The notes beneath the pieces are model-generated. The model saw only the letters and a list, made by a program, of their open reading frames with translations, was not told the DNA's origin and searched no databases. From an uncultured Clostridia bacterium (GTDB lineage Bacteria > Bacillota > Clostridia > Oscillospirales > Ruminococcaceae), in contig CANAQK010000011.1 of NCBI GenBank assembly GCA_947363605.1, positions 1 to 42,522 on the forward strand: a stretch of DNA of 42,522 nt, given 5' to 3'. The position numbers were made by a program, and so were the translations under genes. This document shows, one piece after another, positions 30,700 through 38,200 of the stretch. Position 1 is the stretch's first letter. Each line of letters starts with the position of its first letter.

Positions 30700-30851
30700 G
30701 GGGCGTGTTAAACGACCTCACCCCATCTCTCTTTGATCCAGGCGAAAAACTGAGGATACATTTTTTTATAAGGGGATTTTGTACATGGTTTATCTCCTTG
30801 GAGTTGGATTTAAAAATTAAAGTGTGTTTTTTGATGTGTTTTAAACAAAAT
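30700..30851. other. Stretch with no recognised feature
   Basis: Between the short RNA and the tRNA terminator I see no supported gene. A 17-codon leftward frame reading MYPQFFAWIKERWGEVV has no ribosome site. The sequence is AT-rich and may be the remnant of the prophage end. Confidence 0.5.
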
Positions 30852-30888
30852 AAAAAGCTAGGTAAACACTGAGTTTACCTAGCTTTTT
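30852..30888. terminator. Bidirectional terminator next to tRNA-Pro
   Basis: Two perfect 16-base arms, AAAAAGCTAGGTAAAC and its complement, around a five-base loop. It ends two bases before the CCA end of the leftward tRNA gene, so it terminates that tRNA and insulates the prophage. Confidence 0.93.
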
Positions 30889-30890
30889 AC

Positions 30891-30966
30891 TGGTCGGAGT
30901 GACGGGACTTGAACCCACGGCCTCTTGACCCCCAGTCAAGCGCGCTACCAGCTGCGCCACACCCCG
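30891..30966 (-). tRNA. tRNA-Pro (anticodon GGG), CCA encoded; likely attachment site
   Basis: Read leftward from 30966, a 7-bp acceptor stem (CGGGGTG/CACTCCG with one G:T pair), a D arm, an anticodon stem CTTGA/TCAAG with loop CTGGGGG (anticodon GGG), a T arm with TTCAAGT, discriminator A and encoded CCA. The 3' end faces the prophage, the usual geometry when a phage integrates into a tRNA gene and restores its 3' part. The matching core at the other prophage end is outside the window. Confidence 0.96.
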
Positions 30967-31062
30967 AACAATACTAGTATATTCATTAAAAGGGGATTTG
31001 TCAACTGAAATCTGCGCTTTTAAAAAAAATACTTGTATTGAAGCAGAAATTTCGAAAAACAG

Positions 31063-31112
31063 TTGACATTTTTGAAAAAAAGCTTATAATATCAATTGAA
31101 CAGATGAACATA
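31063..31112 (+). promoter_or_regulatory. Promoter and putative operator of the metal operon
   Basis: TTGACA (31063-31068), a 16-bp spacer and TATAAT (31085-31090). Immediately downstream is a GAACA-rich stretch (TTGAACAGATGAACATATGA) resembling imperfect operators of ArsR-family metal sensors. Binding there would block transcription in the absence of metal. Confidence 0.75.
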
Positions 31113-31129
31113 TGAAAGGATGTGAAACT

Positions 31130-31492
31130 ATGGCGGAATCAAATTTTTCTGAACGTTGCGATTTTATGTATGTGCATGAGGATGTGGTGGCGCTTTTAAA
31201 AGAGCAAATGCCGGAAGATGAAACCCTGTTCGATCTGGCGGAGCTGTTCAAAATTTTTGGCGATTCTACCCGGATCAAAATCCTGTATCTGCTCTTTGAA
31301 TCCGAGCTTTGTGTTTGCGATATTGCTCAGATGCTGCAAATGACCCAGTCGGCGATTTCCCACCAGCTTCAGGTTTTGAAAAAAAGCAAGCTGGTGAAAT
31401 ACCGGAGGGAGGGGAAAACCGTTTTTTATTCCTTGGCGGACCATCATGTCCGGGCGATAATCGACCAGGGGATGGAGCACATCTGCGAGTAA
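31130..31492 (+). CDS. ArsR-family metal-sensing repressor (CadC/SmtB-like)
   Basis: A 120-residue winged-helix repressor. Two metal sites are readable. The alpha-3N type site has ELCVCDIA, as in S. aureus CadC, plus a Cys in the N-terminal ERCDF. The alpha-5 site has D-H-H with H eleven residues later and E three after that, exactly the SmtB/CzrA spacing. Having both suggests sensing of Cd/Pb and Zn. The recognition helix is QMTQSAISHQLQVL. ATG 31130 is preferred because AAAGGATGTG lies just before it; the ATG at 31112 overlaps that site. It heads an operon with an HMA protein and a metal ATPase. Confidence 0.93.
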   Translation: MAESNFSERCDFMYVHEDVVALLKEQMPEDETLFDLAELFKIFGDSTRIKILYLLFESELCVCDIAQMLQMTQSAISHQLQVLKKSKLVKYRREGKTVFYSLADHHVRAIIDQGMEHICE

Positions 31493-31597
31493 TCTTCGTT
31501 GAACATTTGAAAGAGGGCTCGGCGTTGATGCGGCTGTTTTTTTGTATTTGAACACAGGAAAAAATTTCAACAACAATCCGTTCAGGAGGGGACAACG

Positions 31598-31816
31598 ATG
31601 AAAAAACGTTTGAATCTTACAGATCTTGACTGCGCTAACTGTGCGGCTAAAATGGAAGCTGCGATCAAGAAAATCCCAGGCGTTCAGGATGCTTCGGTGA
31701 GCTTTATGACCCAGAAAATGACCGTAGATGCGGAGGATGGGCGTTTTGATGAAATTATGCAGGAGATTATTCGGGTTTGCCGGAAAATTGAACCGGATTG
31801 CCGGATCCAATATTGA
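31598..31816 (+). CDS. Stand-alone heavy-metal-associated (HMA) protein
   Basis: A 72-residue ferredoxin-like HMA domain with the metal-binding motif LDCANCAAKME near residue 10, as in the N-terminal domains of ZntA/CadA. The CadA-type ATPase that follows lacks this domain, so the metal-binding module is encoded as a separate gene here, 19 bp upstream. It probably delivers or buffers Zn/Cd. The ribosome site is CAGGAGGGG. Confidence 0.9.
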   Translation: MKKRLNLTDLDCANCAAKMEAAIKKIPGVQDASVSFMTQKMTVDAEDGRFDEIMQEIIRVCRKIEPDCRIQY

Positions 31817-31835
31817 AAGCAGGGAAGTGTTTTAG

Positions 31836-33689
31836 ATGACAGGCAAACAGAAAAAAATGCTGATCCGTATCCTGGCTTCGGCAGTGCTTTTGGCGGCAGG
31901 ACTGCTCCTCCCCGCTGCGGAGGGGATCCGGTCAGCCCTGATAATCGCCGCCTATGCGGTTGTCGGCTGGGATGTGGTGTGGAAAGCGGTCCGGAATATC
32001 CTCCGGGGCCAGGTATTTGACGAAAATTTCCTGATGGCGGTTGCTACCATCGGTGCGTTCTGCCTGCGGGAGTTTCCGGAAGCCGCAGAAGTCATGCTGT
32101 TTTATCAAATAGGGGAATTGTTCCAAAGCTATGCGGTGGGCCGCTCCCGCAGGTCGATCACCGAACTGATGGATATCCGGCCGGATTCTGCCAATATTGA
32201 GCGGGACGGCCTGCTGGAACAGGTAGATCCGGAAGAAGTAGCGGTTGGGGATATCATCGTGGTGAAAGCCGGGGAAAAAATCCCGCTGGATGGGGTAGTA
32301 GTAGAAGGGAATTCCTCCGTGAATACCGCAGCGCTGACGGGTGAATCCCTTCCGCGGGAGGTTTCCGCCGGCAGCGAGGTTATCAGCGGGTGTATCAACC
32401 AAAGCGGTTTGCTTCGGATCCAGGTACAAAAGGGGTTTGAGGAGTCGACCGTTTCAAAAATCCTGGAGCTCGTTGAAACGTCCAGCTCCAAAAAAGCTCA
32501 CGCCGAACATTTTATCACCAAGTTTGCCCGCTATTATACGCCTGCGGTGGTGATCGGCGCGGCATTGCTGGCAATGGTTCCTCCCTTGCTGCTGGGAGAA
32601 AGCTGGAGCGTCTGGGTACAGCGCGCCCTGACCTTTCTGGTCATTTCCTGTCCTTGCGCGCTGGTGATTTCGATCCCCTTGAGCTTTTTCGGCGGGATCG
32701 GCGGTGCTTCCCGCCACGGGATCCTGGTAAAAGGCGGGAATTATCTGGAAGCGCTGGCCCGGACGGAAACGGTTGTGTTTGATAAAACGGGTACCTTAAC
32801 CCGGGGGACTTTCCAGGTCACGGCGGTACACCCGGAGGAATACAGCCGGGAGGATTTATTGGAGCTGGCAGCCCTGGCCGAGCAGTTTTCGGATCACCCG
32901 ATTTCACGTTCCCTGCGGGGGGCCTATGGGAAGGAGCTGGATCCCTCCCGGGTGTCAGGGGTGAAGGAGATTTCCGGGCATGGGATCTGTGCCCAGATAG
33001 ACGGCCGGGAGGTCTGTGCCGGAAACGGCAAGCTGATGGATCAGGCAGGGGCGTCCTGGCATCCCTGCCACCGTACTGGCACGACCGTGCATCTGGCGGT
33101 AGACGGGCGATATGAAGGCCATATTGTGATTTCCGATGAGATAAAGCCGGATGCGGCCGAGGCGATTGCCAGCCTGAAGCGTCAGGGCGTGAGGAAAACG
33201 GTAATGCTGACCGGGGATTCCAAAAGGGTTGGCGAAAGTACGGCAGCAGCGCTCGGAATAGACGAAGCCCATACAGAGCTGCTTCCGGACGGGAAGGTGG
33301 AGCAGGTAGAGCGGCTTCTCGGCCAGAAAGCTTCGCCGAAAGGGCAGCTGGTTTTTGTCGGCGATGGGATCAATGACGCGCCGGTGCTTTCCCGGGCGGA
33401 TATCGGTATCGCGATGGGCGGCTTGGGATCTGACGCCGCCATTGAAGCAGCAGATATTGTCCTGATGGATGATCAGCCTTCCAGGCTGGCGCTGGCGATA
33501 CGGATCTCCAAGCAGACGCTCCGGATTGTCAAGCAGAATATTGCTTTTTCCCTGGGGGTTAAAGGGCTGGTGCTGCTGCTTGGGGCCATGGGCCTGGCCA
33601 GTATGCAGGCGGCGATTTTTGCGGATGTCGGGGTGATGGTACTGGCTGTTTTGAACGCTTCCCGGACGTTGAGGGTCGGGAAAAACTGA
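31836..33689 (+). CDS. P1B-2 heavy-metal exporting ATPase (Zn/Cd/Pb)
   Basis: A 617-residue pump in the membrane that couples ATP hydrolysis to metal export. It has CPC in the sixth membrane helix (about residue 271), the phosphorylation motif DKTGTLT (Asp315), HP in SDHPIS, and the hinge GDGINDAP (about 508). The last two helices carry the P1B-2 signatures, Lys in SLGVKGLVLLLG and Asp in AIFADVGVMVL, pointing to Zn/Cd/Pb. The N-terminal HMA domain usual in CadA/ZntA is absent and supplied by the preceding gene. Confidence 0.95.
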   Translation: MTGKQKKMLIRILASAVLLAAGLLLPAAEGIRSALIIAAYAVVGWDVVWKAVRNILRGQVFDENFLMAVATIGAFCLREFPEAAEVMLFYQIGELFQSYAVGRSRRSITELMDIRPDSANIERDGLLEQVDPEEVAVGDIIVVKAGEKIPLDGVVVEGNSSVNTAALTGESLPREVSAGSEVISGCINQSGLLRIQVQKGFEESTVSKILELVETSSSKKAHAEHFITKFARYYTPAVVIGAALLAMVPPLLLGESWSVWVQRALTFLVISCPCALVISIPLSFFGGIGGASRHGILVKGGNYLEALARTETVVFDKTGTLTRGTFQVTAVHPEEYSREDLLELAALAEQFSDHPISRSLRGAYGKELDPSRVSGVKEISGHGICAQIDGREVCAGNGKLMDQAGASWHPCHRTGTTVHLAVDGRYEGHIVISDEIKPDAAEAIASLKRQGVRKTVMLTGDSKRVGESTAAALGIDEAHTELLPDGKVEQVERLLGQKASPKGQLVFVGDGINDAPVLSRADIGIAMGGLGSDAAIEAADIVLMDDQPSRLALAIRISKQTLRIVKQNIAFSLGVKGLVLLLGAMGLASMQAAIFADVGVMVLAVLNASRTLRVGKN

Positions 33690-33703
33690 ATTTTCTGGTT
33701 TTT

Positions 33704-33739
33704 GAAAAGGCCGCCTGGTTATTGCCGGGCGGCCTTTTC
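33704..33739. terminator. Bidirectional terminator
   Basis: GAAAAGGCCGCCTGG pairs with CCGGGCGGCCTTTTC (one G:T pair) around TTATTG, between the convergent metal ATPase and DUF2461 genes. Confidence 0.93.
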
Positions 33740-33743
33740 CTTT

Positions 33744-34445
33744 TTATTCGAGTTCGTCGTGTATTGGTTCCATCCGTTGAATCCGGTAGCGTTCACTGGC
33801 CTTGCAGAAAAAATGGTAAATCGGGATAAGGTATTCGTAATCCCTGGCCAGGGAGGGGGTGAACCGGTGGGAGAGCAGATCCCTGCTTTGCCGGATGCTC
33901 CGGGCAAAGTAGATGGATTTCCGGTTGATCCAGGGAGCCAGTTCTTTCGGCTGGTCCGGGAAGTGGTCGCGCAGGTAAATATCGCCCTGCATCGTGAACA
34001 AACGCTGGGACTCAGCCGCCTGCCTTGCTTTCAAGAAGTCCGGGTCCCAGGCGGTGACCAATTCGCGCACACCGTCCATCAGCCCCGGCGGTGTGACCAG
34101 GTAGCCGCATCCGTAGCGGTACCCGGCAGGGGAAAATTCAAGGAAGAAACTGGGATATCCGGGATAAGTGCGCTTATCCCGGGTGAAATTGCAGAGGATG
34201 GTATCGCGGAACAGGGCTTTATCTTTGGAAAAGCGGGTATCACGGTTGATGCGGGAAATGATCCGCTGAGGCATTAAAACGATCTGCGGATCAGCATGGA
34301 GAAAAAAAGGGGTCATTTCCTCTACAAAACGATAAAGGGGCTTCCGGATAAGCTGGGTATACGCACTTTTGTGTTCCGAAAACCATTCTTTACTATTATG
34401 AAGTCGATTTTCATATAAAAAGTTCAGTGCTTCTTCGGGTATCAT
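33744..34445 (-). CDS. DUF2461 family protein
   Basis: A 233-residue cytoplasmic protein matching DUF2461 in length and motifs: an ALNFLYENRLHNSKEWF start, an ISRINRDTRFSKDKALFRD core and a GYPSFFLEFSPAGYRYGCG strand region, then RKSIYFARS near residue 178. The family is widespread in bacteria and of unknown biochemical function. No operon partner is visible. Confidence 0.88.
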   Translation of the reverse strand: MIPEEALNFLYENRLHNSKEWFSEHKSAYTQLIRKPLYRFVEEMTPFFLHADPQIVLMPQRIISRINRDTRFSKDKALFRDTILCNFTRDKRTYPGYPSFFLEFSPAGYRYGCGYLVTPPGLMDGVRELVTAWDPDFLKARQAAESQRLFTMQGDIYLRDHFPDQPKELAPWINRKSIYFARSIRQSRDLLSHRFTPSLARDYEYLIPIYHFFCKASERYRIQRMEPIHDELE

Positions 34446-34554
34446 AGCTTCGCCTCCTGATAATTATATACAGTATAACAAAAAACCAAAATAGAATCAA
34501 CGAGCACAAAGAATTATGTAATACGAATTTCCGCTGGAACAGCCTGCAAGTTTA

Positions 34555-34722
34555 AGAACCTGTATGTACAATTAAAGGATGCCGGATGCCCGAGGGGTTT
34601 TTCGGGCAGGCAAGGCCATTTTTGGCAGGCATCCTTGCCGTATGGCAAGGAAAATGAACGCAGTCTGCCTGCCGGAAAAAGCACCGGGCAGATCGTGTTC
34701 GATGGTTGTGCATACAGGTTCT
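34555..34722. repeat. MITE-like 168-bp element with terminal inverted repeats
   Basis: The ends are a near-perfect 17-bp inverted repeat (starts AGAACCTGTATG, ends CATACAGGTTCT, one mismatch further in). Inside are several nested hairpins (TGCCCGA/TCGGGCA, CTGCC..CCGG/CCGGGCAG, GGATGCC/GGCATCC). There is no ORF. It sits in the 370-bp gap between two leftward genes. It could be a miniature transposable element or a palindromic intergenic repeat. No clear target duplication is seen. Confidence 0.6.
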
Positions 34723-34768
34723 AAGGGCTCATCCTCAATTCGTATGATACTGCTTGAGAAACCAGGGA

Positions 34769-34805
34769 TGTGAAAGGGCGCGGCTTTCTGCCGCACCCTT
34801 TCACA
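34769..34805 (-). terminator. Terminator of the aminotransferase gene
   Basis: TGTGAAAGGG(C)GCGGC pairs with GCCGC(A)CCCTTTCACA around TTTCT, just downstream of the leftward aminotransferase stop. Confidence 0.8.
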
Positions 34806-34815
34806 GGAATATTTT

Positions 34816-36096
34816 TCAGGCGCTGAGGAATTTTTCACAGGAAGCCATCCGTACACTCAGGCAAAACAGCTCCAGAGCCAATTCCAGTTCTTCGACAGGG
34901 GGGAAGGTGGGTGCAATCCGGATATTCCGGTTTTCGGGATCTTTTCCATAAGGATAGGTGGCGCCGACCGCTGTCAGCACAACGCCGGCTTCGCTGCAAA
35001 GCTCGCCCACCCGTTTTGCACAGCCTGGAAGTGTGTTGAAGGAGATGAAATAGCCGCCATTTGGATGGGTGTATTCCGCAATCCCCAACGGGGCAAGCTC
35101 GCGGTCCAGCGCCTGGAAAACAGCTTCGAATTTCGGTTTGATCAGCGCCCGGTGCTTTTCCATATGGTTGAGGATCCCCTGGCTGCTTCGGAAATAGCGG
35201 GTGTGCATAAGCTGGTTGATCTTGTTCGGGCCAATGGTCTGGATCGAACGCTTGGCTTTCAGGTCGGCCATATTCCGTTCGCTGGCTGCCATCAGCGCAA
35301 TGCCGGCTCCGCTGAAGCTGATTTTAGAGGTAGAGGAAAATTCATAAACCAAGTCTTCGCTGCCCTGTTTCTGACATTCGTCGAAGATATTCAGCAACTG
35401 GTCGGGCGTATCCGTCACATGATGGACACAGTAGGCATTGTCCCAATAAATACGGAAGTCCTTGGCTGCCGGCTTGAGTGCGGCGAAGCGGCGGACCACT
35501 TCGTCGGAATAGGTGATCCCGGTGGGATTGGAGTACATCGGCACGCACCAGATCCCTTTTACGCTTTCATCCTGGCTGACATACTGCTCGACTAAATCCA
35601 TATCCGGGCCGTCGTTGTTCATGGGGATATTGACCATCTCAATCCCGAACAGTTCGCAGATGGCAAAATGCCGGTCATAACCCGGGACCGGGCAGAGAAA
35701 TTTTACTTTATCCAGTTTGGCCCAAGGGACAGATCCCATCACCCCCAGCGATTCCGCCCAGGAAATGCAGTCGAACATCATATTGAGGCTGGAATTTCCC
35801 CCGATCAGGATCCAATCCGGATCAACTCCGAGGATCTCCGCGAAAAGCTGGCGGGTTTCGGGGATGCCGTCCAATTGCCCATATCCGCGCGCGTCCATTC
35901 CTGCGGAGGTGCGGAGCTTCCGGTCGCTGGAGATGGTGTCCAGCATATCCATGGAAAGATCCAGCTGTGCGGAGCTGGGTTTCCCGCGGGACATATCCAG
36001 GGAAAGCCCCCGGGCTTTGAAGGCGTTATATTTTAATTGAACGGATTGGTATTCTGCTTCCAATTCCTGTGCGTTCATCTGCGCATATGTTTTCAT
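34816..36096 (-). CDS. PLP-dependent aminotransferase class I (MocR-type fold I)
   Basis: A 426-residue enzyme of the fold-type I aminotransferase class, in the branch with an N-terminal LSLDMSRGKPSSAQLDLS segment (Aminotran_MocR family, alanine/aspartate aminotransferase-like). The PLP lysine is Lys258 in SSTSKISFSGAG. The cofactor-binding region includes GGNSSLNMMFD (about 99-109), YSNPTG (about 188-193) and WDNAYCVHH (about 218-226). It moves amino groups between an amino acid and a 2-oxo acid; the substrate cannot be told. It is preceded by a long hairpin-rich leader. Confidence 0.92.
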   Translation of the reverse strand: MKTYAQMNAQELEAEYQSVQLKYNAFKARGLSLDMSRGKPSSAQLDLSMDMLDTISSDRKLRTSAGMDARGYGQLDGIPETRQLFAEILGVDPDWILIGGNSSLNMMFDCISWAESLGVMGSVPWAKLDKVKFLCPVPGYDRHFAICELFGIEMVNIPMNNDGPDMDLVEQYVSQDESVKGIWCVPMYSNPTGITYSDEVVRRFAALKPAAKDFRIYWDNAYCVHHVTDTPDQLLNIFDECQKQGSEDLVYEFSSTSKISFSGAGIALMAASERNMADLKAKRSIQTIGPNKINQLMHTRYFRSSQGILNHMEKHRALIKPKFEAVFQALDRELAPLGIAEYTHPNGGYFISFNTLPGCAKRVGELCSEAGVVLTAVGATYPYGKDPENRNIRIAPTFPPVEELELALELFCLSVRMASCEKFLSA

Positions 36097-36124
36097 GTAA
36101 AGATTCCTCCATTAGAATTACTCA

Positions 36125-36385
36125 ACAAGCTTGAAAAACACATCCGGCGTGTTTTTCATCCAGCGGTCGTCCGCTTTGGGGCGTGCGTAACGCACCGGCG
36201 CCGCTTATAGTCAACGCGCTTGAAAAGAAGCCAATGCTTCTTTTCAACACTGCGGCATTATGCCGCCAGCGAAGCGGCCATGCGGTAGGGCTTCATAGAC
36301 GGCGCACAGCGCATTTTATGTGCGGACAGGCAAAGCCTGACCCTCAAAGCGGGCACCGATTTGAGGGTGTGCCGACTATATGAAG
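36125..36385 (-). other. Hairpin-dense leader or intergenic palindromic element
   Basis: About seven inverted repeats lie head to tail, for example TTGAAAAACAC/GTGTTTTTCA, TTGAAAAGAAGC/GCTTCTTTTCAA, GCGGCAT/ATGCCGC, CAGGC/GCCTG and CCCTCAAA/TTTGAGGG. An outer pair, CTTCATAG...GCAC with GTGCC...ATGAAG, encloses the right half. A plausible leftward promoter (TTGCAA, 17 bp, TACACT) lies near 36413-36441, which would put the whole region in the 5' leader of the aminotransferase mRNA. It may be a structured RNA or an interspersed palindromic repeat. No ORF is seen. Confidence 0.5.
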
Positions 36386-36590
36386 TGACGGAACGATAAT
36401 ATCCGCTTTATAGTGTACACTATTTTATGCAATTTTGCAAGAATAATTTACATATCCTGCAATATTTGTCCTTTTGACGGACTGACAAGCTTGGTATTGG
36501 AATGTTTTTCGCGGATTTGATAATTGAAAATTCAAAATTTTTTTGTTTTCTCCAACCAGGAAAAATTTCTCTGAAAGGATGAAAAAACAG

Positions 36591-36619
36591 TTGCGAAGCC
36601 GGGTCGTTTATGGTATGTT
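36591..36619 (+). promoter_or_regulatory. Putative promoter of the fucosidase gene
   Basis: TTGCGA (36591-36596), a 17-bp spacer and TATGTT (36614-36619), about 80 bp before the start codon. Both boxes are imperfect, so activation or catabolite control is possible; no clear cre site was noticed. Confidence 0.5.
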
Positions 36620-36697
36620 AGGGATGACAGCAGACGCTGGGGAAAATCGGGAGAAAAGCCCTCTGCGTGCGGAAATATTGAAGATGAGGTGACCGAA

Positions 36698-37996
36698 ATG
36701 TTTGACAGAAAAGCATATGAGGAACGGGTAAAATGGTATCAGCAGGATCGATTCGGGATGTTTATCCATTGGGGACTGTATGCTATCCCGGCCAGAGGGG
36801 AATGGGTGCGTTCGACCGAACAGATCCCGGAGGAGGAGTACCTCCCCTTCTTCAATGAATTCAACCCGGTGGATTACGACCCCAAAGCCTGGGCGAAAGC
36901 AGCCAAAGCAGCCGGCATGAAATATGCTGTGCTGACCTCTAAGCATCATGACGGCTTCTGCCTGTTCGATTCCAAGCTGACCGATTTCAAAGCGACCAAT
37001 ACCCAGGCCGGCCGTGACCTGGTTCGGGAGTTCTTAGATGCATTCCGGGCGGAAGGGCTCCGTGTTGGGTTGTATTATTCCCTGATTGACTGGCATCATC
37101 CGGATTTCCCGCATTACGGCGACGCACACCATCCGATGCGCAGCTGTGAAGCGGAGAAGGATGTGGAACGGGATTTTAACCGCTATCTGGAGTATATGCA
37201 CGGCCAGGTCGAGGAGCTTTGCACCAATTACGGAAAGCTGGACGTTATGTGGTTCGATTTCTCCTATGGGGAGCTTTCGGGAGAAGCCTGGCATGCCACC
37301 AAGCTGATGGAAATGATCCGCAAGCATCAGCCGGATGTAATCATTGACAACCGCCTGGAGGTCAGCGGCGAGGGCTTCGGGTCGCTGGCAACCGCCAACC
37401 CCACCCCCTACAGCGGCGATTTCGTTTCGCCGGAGCAGATCATCCCGCCGAACGGCCTGAAGGATGAGCTGGGCCGCGACCTTGTCTGGGAAGCCTGCAT
37501 CACCATGAACAACAACTGGGGATATCACTCGAAAGACAAGAATTTCAAGCCGGCGTCCATGCTGATCCAGAAGCTGGTGGAATGCGTCAGCAAAAATGGC
37601 AACCTGCTGTTGAATGTCGGGCCGGACGCCAAAGGGAATATTCCGGCGGAATCGCTGGCCATCCTTTCGGAGATCGGCTCGTGGATGAAGAAGCATTCGG
37701 CTTCGATCTACGGCTGTAAGGGAAGCGGGCTGCCAAAGCCGGAAAACGGCCGGATTACCCAAAACGGCAAGAAGCTCTACTACCATATTATGGAGAACGC
37801 GATCGGGAGCGTCCCGCTGTATGGGGTGGCCCCGCAGGAGATTGAAAAAATCCGTTTGCTGGAGGACGGCAGCGAGCTGGCGCTGGCGAAAAGCTGGATG
37901 GTGGGGAATTATCCGGACATTGCGTTTGTGGATATCAGCCAAACCCCTTACCTGCCCGACCCGATAGATACCGTCGTGGAAATTACATTAAAATAG
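36698..37996 (+). CDS. Alpha-L-fucosidase (GH29)
   Basis: A 432-residue glycoside hydrolase family 29 enzyme releasing L-fucose from glycans. Family marks: FGMFIHWGLYAIPARGEW (residues 19-36), TSKHHDGFCLFDS (80-92), GLYYSLIDWHHPDFP (124-138), the nucleophile Asp187 in LDVMWFDFSYGEL, and ENNWGY-type MNNNWGYHSKD later, with a LLLNVGPDAKGNIP segment near 305. No signal peptide is visible, so it is probably cytoplasmic and acts on imported oligosaccharides. ATG 36698 follows AGGTGACC; GTG 36689 is in frame but overlaps the ribosome site. It fits a gut bacterium using host mucin glycans. Confidence 0.95.
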   Translation: MFDRKAYEERVKWYQQDRFGMFIHWGLYAIPARGEWVRSTEQIPEEEYLPFFNEFNPVDYDPKAWAKAAKAAGMKYAVLTSKHHDGFCLFDSKLTDFKATNTQAGRDLVREFLDAFRAEGLRVGLYYSLIDWHHPDFPHYGDAHHPMRSCEAEKDVERDFNRYLEYMHGQVEELCTNYGKLDVMWFDFSYGELSGEAWHATKLMEMIRKHQPDVIIDNRLEVSGEGFGSLATANPTPYSGDFVSPEQIIPPNGLKDELGRDLVWEACITMNNNWGYHSKDKNFKPASMLIQKLVECVSKNGNLLLNVGPDAKGNIPAESLAILSEIGSWMKKHSASIYGCKGSGLPKPENGRITQNGKKLYYHIMENAIGSVPLYGVAPQEIEKIRLLEDGSELALAKSWMVGNYPDIAFVDISQTPYLPDPIDTVVEITLK

Positions 37997-38008
37997 AAGC
38001 TTGAATGA

Positions 38009-38046
38009 AGGGAGCGTTTCCGGCAACGGGGACGCTTCGTTTTTTC
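38009..38046 (+). terminator. Terminator after the fucosidase gene
   Basis: GAAGGGAGCGTTTCCG can pair with CGGGGACGCTTC (with G:T pairs) around GCAA, followed by GTTTTTTCG. Confidence 0.75.
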
Positions 38047-38106
38047 GTTGGCGGGAAAATCCCGGTATGGATTTTCTGCTTTAATACAATAAATCCGCCA
38101 AAACAG

Positions 38107-38149
38107 TTGACATTAAAATTCTTTTCCTATATCCTAGGATATAGGAAAA
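38107..38149 (+). promoter_or_regulatory. Promoter overlapped by a 28-bp perfect palindrome
   Basis: TTGACA (38107-38112) is followed 17 bp later by a weak -10 (TATCCT, 38130-38135). A perfect palindrome of 28 bp (38122-38149, centre CCTAGG) covers the -10 region. It is probably the operator of a dimeric repressor (MarR or TetR type) controlling the ABC exporter genes that begin at 38201. Confidence 0.7.
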
Positions 38150-38200
38150 ATCAACAAAAAAGAGCCGGGCCGTACCCGGACAGAAAGGGGAGTTGACAGA

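Larger units (their letters stand above)
1..30890. mobile_element. Siphovirus-type prophage, left end outside window
   Basis: The stretch holds a canonical packaging, head, neck, tail, baseplate, lysis gene order on the plus strand, followed by a leftward block of small genes. It stops at the 3' end of a tRNA-Pro gene, a common integration target. No integrase, lysogeny repressor or replication genes are seen, so these should lie to the left of the window. The right boundary is inferred from gene content and the tRNA; the left copy of the attachment core is not in the window and could not be compared. Confidence 0.9.

Noticed and set aside
30720-30757. Short leftward peptide frame MYPQFFAWIKERWGEVV as an integrase remnant
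   Set aside because: Too short to assign, with no ribosome site and no recombinase motif.
30600-30872. A 90-codon plus-strand frame covering the short RNA and the gap before tRNA-Pro
   Set aside because: No ribosome site, unlikely composition (Phe/Lys-rich, GKRKTAYSCYAGPG start) and it runs through a strong terminator. The noncoding interpretation explains the region better.
36125-36385. T-box or known amino-acid riboswitch upstream of the aminotransferase
   Set aside because: No T-box consensus and no aptamer core that I can recognise; only repeated hairpins are visible.
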